Source of the DNA: Candidatus Aminicenantes bacterium RBG_13_64_14 | GTDB taxonomy: Bacteria; Acidobacteriota; Aminicenantia; Aminicenantales; Saccharicenantaceae | Direction of reading: 5' to 3' | NCBI GenBank assembly: GCA_001773855.1 | Contig: MEXZ01000109.1 | Coordinates: 255-12,050, forward strand | Length of the DNA stretch: 11,796 bases | Part shown: positions 6,657 to 11,796 of the stretch, piece by piece | Position numbering within the stretch: position 1 is the first letter of the stretch | Layout of the letters: the number at the start of each line of letters is the position of its first letter | Made by a program: the position numbers and the translations under genes | Notes under the pieces: generated by a model | What the model was told of the DNA's origin: nothing | Seen by the model: the letters and a program-made list of their open reading frames with translations, nothing else | Database searches by the model: none

Positions 6657-6682
6657 CCGATTTGCAAAGATCCGCAAATCGG
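6657..6682. repeat. Perfect 9-bp inverted repeat 3 of the 6.6-kb cluster
   Basis: CCGATTTGC (6657-6665) and GCAAATCGG (6674-6682) are perfect 9-bp arms around the 8-base loop AAAGATCC. It is the third dyad in a row with an 8-base centre. It lies between the + strand promoter at 6729 and the msrBA promoter at 6590. No T-run follows on either strand, which favours an operator or stable RNA hairpin over an intrinsic terminator. Confidence 0.5.
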
Positions 6683-6728
6683 CGTTGGCGCCGGCGAAGA
6701 AATATTTCGTAAACAATGCAATTTGAGA

Positions 6729-6758
6729 TTGACAAGCGAGAAATACCTCACCTATAAT
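6729..6758 (+). promoter_or_regulatory. Consensus sigma-70 promoter with no downstream protein gene
   Basis: TTGACA (6729-6734) and TATAAT (6753-6758) are both perfect consensus boxes separated by 18 bases, making this the closest match to a housekeeping promoter in the window. It points to the + strand, where the next 4 kb hold only antisense of the S9 and GGDEF genes. The predicted start is at about 6765, exactly the first base of the long stem described in the next entry. Confidence 0.6.
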
Positions 6759-6764
6759 AAAAGC

Positions 6765-6843
6765 GCTGGCTGGAGAGGGATCCTCCTTAGCCCCGCTTCC
6801 TTTTCCTTTGAAACCTTGGCGCCTCGCCAGCCAGCCTTCTTTT
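6765..6843 (+). ncRNA. Candidate small RNA closed by a 13-bp end-to-end stem
   Basis: Arms 6765-6778 and 6822-6835 pair over 13 of 14 positions: GCTGGCTGG with CCAGCCAGC and GAGG with CCTC, with one A/G mismatch at 6774/6826. The 5' arm starts where the consensus promoter predicts transcription to begin, and the 3' arm is followed by CTTCTTTTC, a short U-rich tract that could end the transcript. The 43-base loop is C/U-rich and contains CCTCCTT (6782-6788), complementary to Shine-Dalgarno sites, plus TTCCTTTTCCTTT. I recognise no known RNA family: it lacks the 4.5S/SRP core and is too short for 6S RNA. The alternative is a loose bidirectional terminator for the S9 gene on the minus strand, where the same stem is followed by GCTTTTATTATA, but a 43-base loop is large for that. 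Confidence 0.4.
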
Positions 6844-6859
6844 CAAGCCCAAAAGAGTC

Positions 6860-6900
6860 CGGTTTCAGGCGCCGCTTTCCAGGAAACCGCGGAAACGCGG
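6860..6900. repeat. Overlapping inverted repeats downstream of the S9 stop
   Basis: CGGTTTC (6860-6866) can pair with GAAACCG (6883-6889). Alternatively CCGCG (6887-6891) and CGCGG (6896-6900) form a 5-bp stem with a GAAA loop in the + strand sense. The two structures share bases and exclude each other. They lie 50-90 bases beyond the S9 stop codon and lack a T-run. The remaining bases up to 6952 show nothing recognisable. Confidence 0.3.
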
Positions 6901-6952
6901 CGGGGCTCAACTCCGAGTCAGCGGCCCGGAGACTCCCCCGTCCCTTCAGCAT

Positions 6953-9852
<2,900 letters not shown>

Positions 9853-9856
<4 letters not shown>

Positions 9857-10830
9857 GGGTGTTTTCCTTCTCTTTCCTTGCTTCTCTTCTGTTGATACAT
9901 CAGGAAATCGGCGTGGGCCAGGAAATCGTCGAGCTGCTGGTATTTCTGGGGGTCGACGCGGACCAAGCCCATGCTCACGGACAGGCGCAGGTGCCCGAAC
10001 TTTTTCAAGCGGAACCTCTGGACGCCCTCCTCGATCCGGGCGAGGAGGGCCCGTTCGCCCAGGCCCTTGGAGCGCATGGCCAGGACTGCGAACTCGTCCC
10101 CGCCGATCCGGCCGATGACATCGGATTCCCGGAGCGTGTTCTTGAGGATGGTCGCGACGCCCTGCAGGAGCTGGTCCCCGACCGCGTGGCCGTGCGCGTC
10201 GTTGACCTCTTTGAGGTTGTCGATATCGAGAAAGAGCAGGTAATTGTCTTCCTTGAGGCGCTTGGCGATCTTCATCTGCTGGAGGCCGAATGTGAAGAAG
10301 CCCCGGCGGTTATGGAGGTCGGTGAGATGGTCGGTCAGGGACAGGTTTTCGTACTTTTCGTTGGTCAATCGGAGCTTGCGCAGGGTGAGCTTGAGCTTCC
10401 TATCCGTCGTCTTCCTCTCGGTGATGTCGACGAGGATGCCGTCGAGATGGTGGATCGACCCATCGGGCCCCTTGACGCCGCGGCAATAGTCGCGAACCCA
10501 GAATCTCCGGCCGTCGGCGCGCCGGATCTCGAACTCCTGGAACGATATGGGCTGCGAAGACAATTTCTCGATGAGCCGGGAGCGGTCCTCGCCCCTGACG
10601 TAGAAATCCTTGACGTTGCAGTTGAAGAGGGTCTGAGGCCTCTTGTAGCCCAGCATCCGGACCAGGGCGGAGTTGGCCTCGATGATCATGCCGTCGAGGG
10701 TCGTGCGGTAGACGCCGACGGGGAGCTGTTCGACGAGCGCCTTGTAGCGGTCTTCGCCGACCACGAAGGCGGGCGTGGCAGATGCGTCCGGCGGCGTCCG
10801 TTTCGGTCTTTTGCGCTGTCTCTCGGCCAT
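9853..10830 (-). CDS. PAS-GGDEF diguanylate cyclase
   Basis: A 325-residue cytoplasmic signalling protein that should make cyclic-di-GMP from two GTP. A basic N-terminus (1-12) leads into one PAS domain (about 25-138) ending with the PAC block DGSIHHLDGILVDITERK. A coiled-coil linker (about 140-163) follows, then the GGDEF domain (165-318) with TDHLTDLHNRRGF, LFLDIDNLKEVND, intact GGDEF at 243-247, and the product-inhibition site RESD at 234-237 five residues before it. Both catalytic and feedback sites are present, so it looks active. There is no transmembrane segment and no EAL domain. No good ribosome site precedes the ATG at 10830, but a promoter is placed so that the mRNA would start about 3 bases before it. 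The S9 peptidase gene is coupled downstream by ATGA. The PAS ligand cannot be inferred. Confidence 0.92.
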
Positions 10831-10839
10831 GTGGGAATG

Positions 10840-10868
10840 AATTTAACAAAGATGCCGCTGAATGTCAA
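10840..10868 (-). promoter_or_regulatory. Promoter of the GGDEF-S9 operon, likely near-leaderless
   Basis: On the minus strand a perfect TTGACA (10868-10863), a 17-base spacer and TAAATT (10845-10840) with an upstream TG (extended -10) are seen. The predicted start, about 10833, is only 3 bases before the ATG at 10830. No Shine-Dalgarno is present there, consistent with a leaderless transcript. Confidence 0.55.
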
Positions 10869-10957
10869 AAGAGGTTCGGGATGTGCCCCTCTATCGGCCG
10901 CCGCCCTGGGCTCGTTCAGATACATAGGTGACACCCCCGGCGGAAAGGTGTAGGAAT

Positions 10958-10964
10958 AGGAGGT
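10958..10964 (+). promoter_or_regulatory. Orphan AGGAGGT upstream of the ECF sigma gene
   Basis: A perfect anti-16S match lies 50 bases before the annotated ECF start, with no ATG, GTG or TTG at normal distance downstream. An overlapping GTG at 10963 opens a 6-codon frame ending in TAA at 10981-10983. It may be chance, a leader peptide or a standby ribosome site. Confidence 0.25.
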
Positions 10965-10998
10965 GGGGCGCGCTTCCCCCTAAACGCCCCCCGGGGGG
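10965..10998. repeat. GC hairpins in the ECF sigma leader
   Basis: GGGG (10965-10968) can pair with CCCC (10976-10979), and C6 (10987-10992) is followed directly by G6 (10993-10998), a 12-base perfect palindrome. The G6 run is the only SD-like sequence near the ATG at 11014, so folding could hide it. No clear sigma-70 promoter for the ECF gene was found in the 183-base divergent gap. Confidence 0.35.
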
Positions 10999-11013
10999 AC
11001 GGCGTATTCTCGT

Positions 11014-11586
11014 ATGGACGAACAGAAGAGGCCCGCCGTGGAAGAGAAAGAGATCATCGAAGGCTGTTTGCGGGGGAGCCCCGTTTCCAGCCGGGCGATG
11101 GTCGATGCTTATGGGAAGCTGGTCATGGCGGTGGCCCTCAACGTCGTCGGTAACAGGGAGGACGCCGAGGACGTTTGCCAGGAGACCTTCATCCAGGTTT
11201 TCCGTCATCTCGACCGCTACGACCCGATGAGGAATTTCAAGACCTGGCTTCTGACCATCGTCTACAGGAGGTCGCTCGACATGATCAAGAAGAAACGGCG
11301 CTTTTCCGAGTTTACGGCGCGGGCCCGGTTCGAGCCGGCCGTCGCCGAACGGGGGGGAAATCCCCATTCCGCCGACCCCGAGCCGCTTCCTTCGGCCCTC
11401 CTGACCAGGCTCTCGCCAAGGGAGCGGACGGCGCTCTGCCTCTGGGCCAACGAGGGCTATTCGGCCCGGGACATCTCCGAGGTCCTCGACTGTTCGGCCT
11501 CGACGGCCCGCGTCTATCTCTTCAACGCCCGCCGGAAGATCAAAGCCTTATTGGAGAACAATCATGGCCTTTTGCAGAATGGTTGA
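11014..11586 (+). CDS. ECF-type RNA polymerase sigma factor
   Basis: A 190-residue extracytoplasmic-function sigma factor. Region 2 (about 25-95) contains DAEDVCQETFIQVFRHLDRY (50-69) and the DNA-melting block FKTWLLTIVYRRSLDMIKKK. A short acidic/Pro linker (about 105-127) leads to region 4 (about 128-178) with LSPRERTALCLW, YSARDISEVLDCSASTARVYLFNARRKIK, the helix-turn-helix that reads the -35 box. There is no region 1 or 3, as usual for the class. The ATG at 11014 has poor SD spacing; a GTG at 11038 preceded by GAAGAGG with 6-base spacing would give a more typical short N-terminus and is a serious alternative. The next gene overlaps it by 23 bases and encodes a zinc-finger anti-sigma factor, the usual partner. 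The stress it answers to is unknown. Confidence 0.9.
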   Translation: MDEQKRPAVEEKEIIEGCLRGSPVSSRAMVDAYGKLVMAVALNVVGNREDAEDVCQETFIQVFRHLDRYDPMRNFKTWLLTIVYRRSLDMIKKKRRFSEFTARARFEPAVAERGGNPHSADPEPLPSALLTRLSPRERTALCLWANEGYSARDISEVLDCSASTARVYLFNARRKIKALLENNHGLLQNG

Positions 11587-11796
11587 TTTCATCTACGCCG
11601 CTTTGCCCATCCGTCCGCTCCGGGCTTTTCTCATCCGGAGCCACATGGAAAGCTGTCCGCGCTGCCAGTCCCGGCTCCTCAGTCGGGCGGAGGCCGGAAG
11701 GCTCTTCGTCTCCTCTGACCGGGTCGGAATGCCCGCGGACCTTTGGGGGCGGATCTCCTCCCAATCGGGCCGCGGGACGTCAGTCCCGGAAGCCCC
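11564..11796 (+). CDS. Zinc-finger anti-sigma factor, 3' end cut by the window
   Basis: An open frame from the ATG at 11564 to the window end (77 residues, no stop). After a short hydrophobic/basic start it carries HMESCPRC, the H-x3-C-x2-C motif of zinc-binding anti-sigma (ZAS) domains that hold a cognate ECF sigma inactive. Later residues (about 55-68) include a DLWGRI segment typical of the helix after the zinc site. GGAG (11553-11556) lies 7 bases before the ATG and supports this start over the in-frame ATG at 11579. The 23-base overlap with the ECF gene suggests coupled, roughly matched synthesis. Whether a transmembrane segment and sensor domain follow lies beyond the window, so membrane placement is unknown. 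Confidence 0.75.
   Translation, partial: MAFCRMVDFIYAALPIRPLRAFLIRSHMESCPRCQSRLLSRAEAGRLFVSSDRVGMPADLWGRISSQSGRGTSVPEA

Noticed and set aside
9859..10953. A 364-codon + strand frame opposite the PAS-GGDEF gene
   Set aside because: Antisense to intact PAS and GGDEF motifs; no motifs of its own.
10930..10957. GTGACA, 17 bases, TAGGAA as a promoter for the ECF gene
   Set aside because: The -10 matches only half the consensus, and ECF genes are often read by their own sigma, whose motif I could not identify here.

Overview
This is a GC-rich bacterial chromosomal segment with no tRNA or rRNA gene, CRISPR array, transposase or phage gene. The protein set suggests a free-living, possibly anaerobic heterotroph: a sigma-70 factor, a secreted S9 oligopeptidase, a lipoprotein- or membrane-type methionine sulfoxide reductase, a PAS-GGDEF protein and an ECF sigma/anti-sigma pair. 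The style (GC-rich, coupled genes, large exported S9 peptidase) resembles Acidobacteriota or Aminicenantota-like genomes. That placement is an impression from gene content, not a demonstrated assignment.

Layout. Positions 1-2575 (+) hold a likely three-gene operon behind a sigma-70-like promoter: an XRE regulator with an ImmA/IrrE-type domain whose zinc site looks destroyed, a small membrane-anchored protein of unknown function, and a thioredoxin-reductase-like flavoprotein that keeps its CATC centre but lacks recognisable NADPH motifs. Positions 2598-5061 (-) hold an S66 LD-carboxypeptidase-like gene downstream of an RpoD-type sigma factor. Positions 5062-5496 are the sigma gene's control region, with two candidate promoters and a 53-codon frame with a perfect Shine-Dalgarno that may be the broken 5' end of a UroD-family gene. 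Positions 5497-6528 (-) encode an exported MsrB-MsrA fusion with its own promoter. Positions 6529-6952 contain no protein gene but are densely structured: a series of inverted repeats, then a consensus + strand promoter aimed at a stem-closed element of about 79 nt with a C/U-rich loop, the best candidate here for an undescribed small RNA. Positions 6953-10830 (-) are a PAS-GGDEF gene translationally coupled (ATGA) to a large exported S9 peptidase, behind a promoter that would give a nearly leaderless mRNA. From 11014 (+) a divergent ECF sigma factor overlaps a zinc-finger anti-sigma gene that runs off the window end.

Common threads are redox repair (TrxR-like, MsrBA), envelope and peptide turnover (S66, S9) and transcription control (XRE, RpoD-like, ECF). 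Functional links between these blocks are inferred only from adjacency. Many long open frames on the strand opposite the real genes are GC-codon-bias shadows and are left out.
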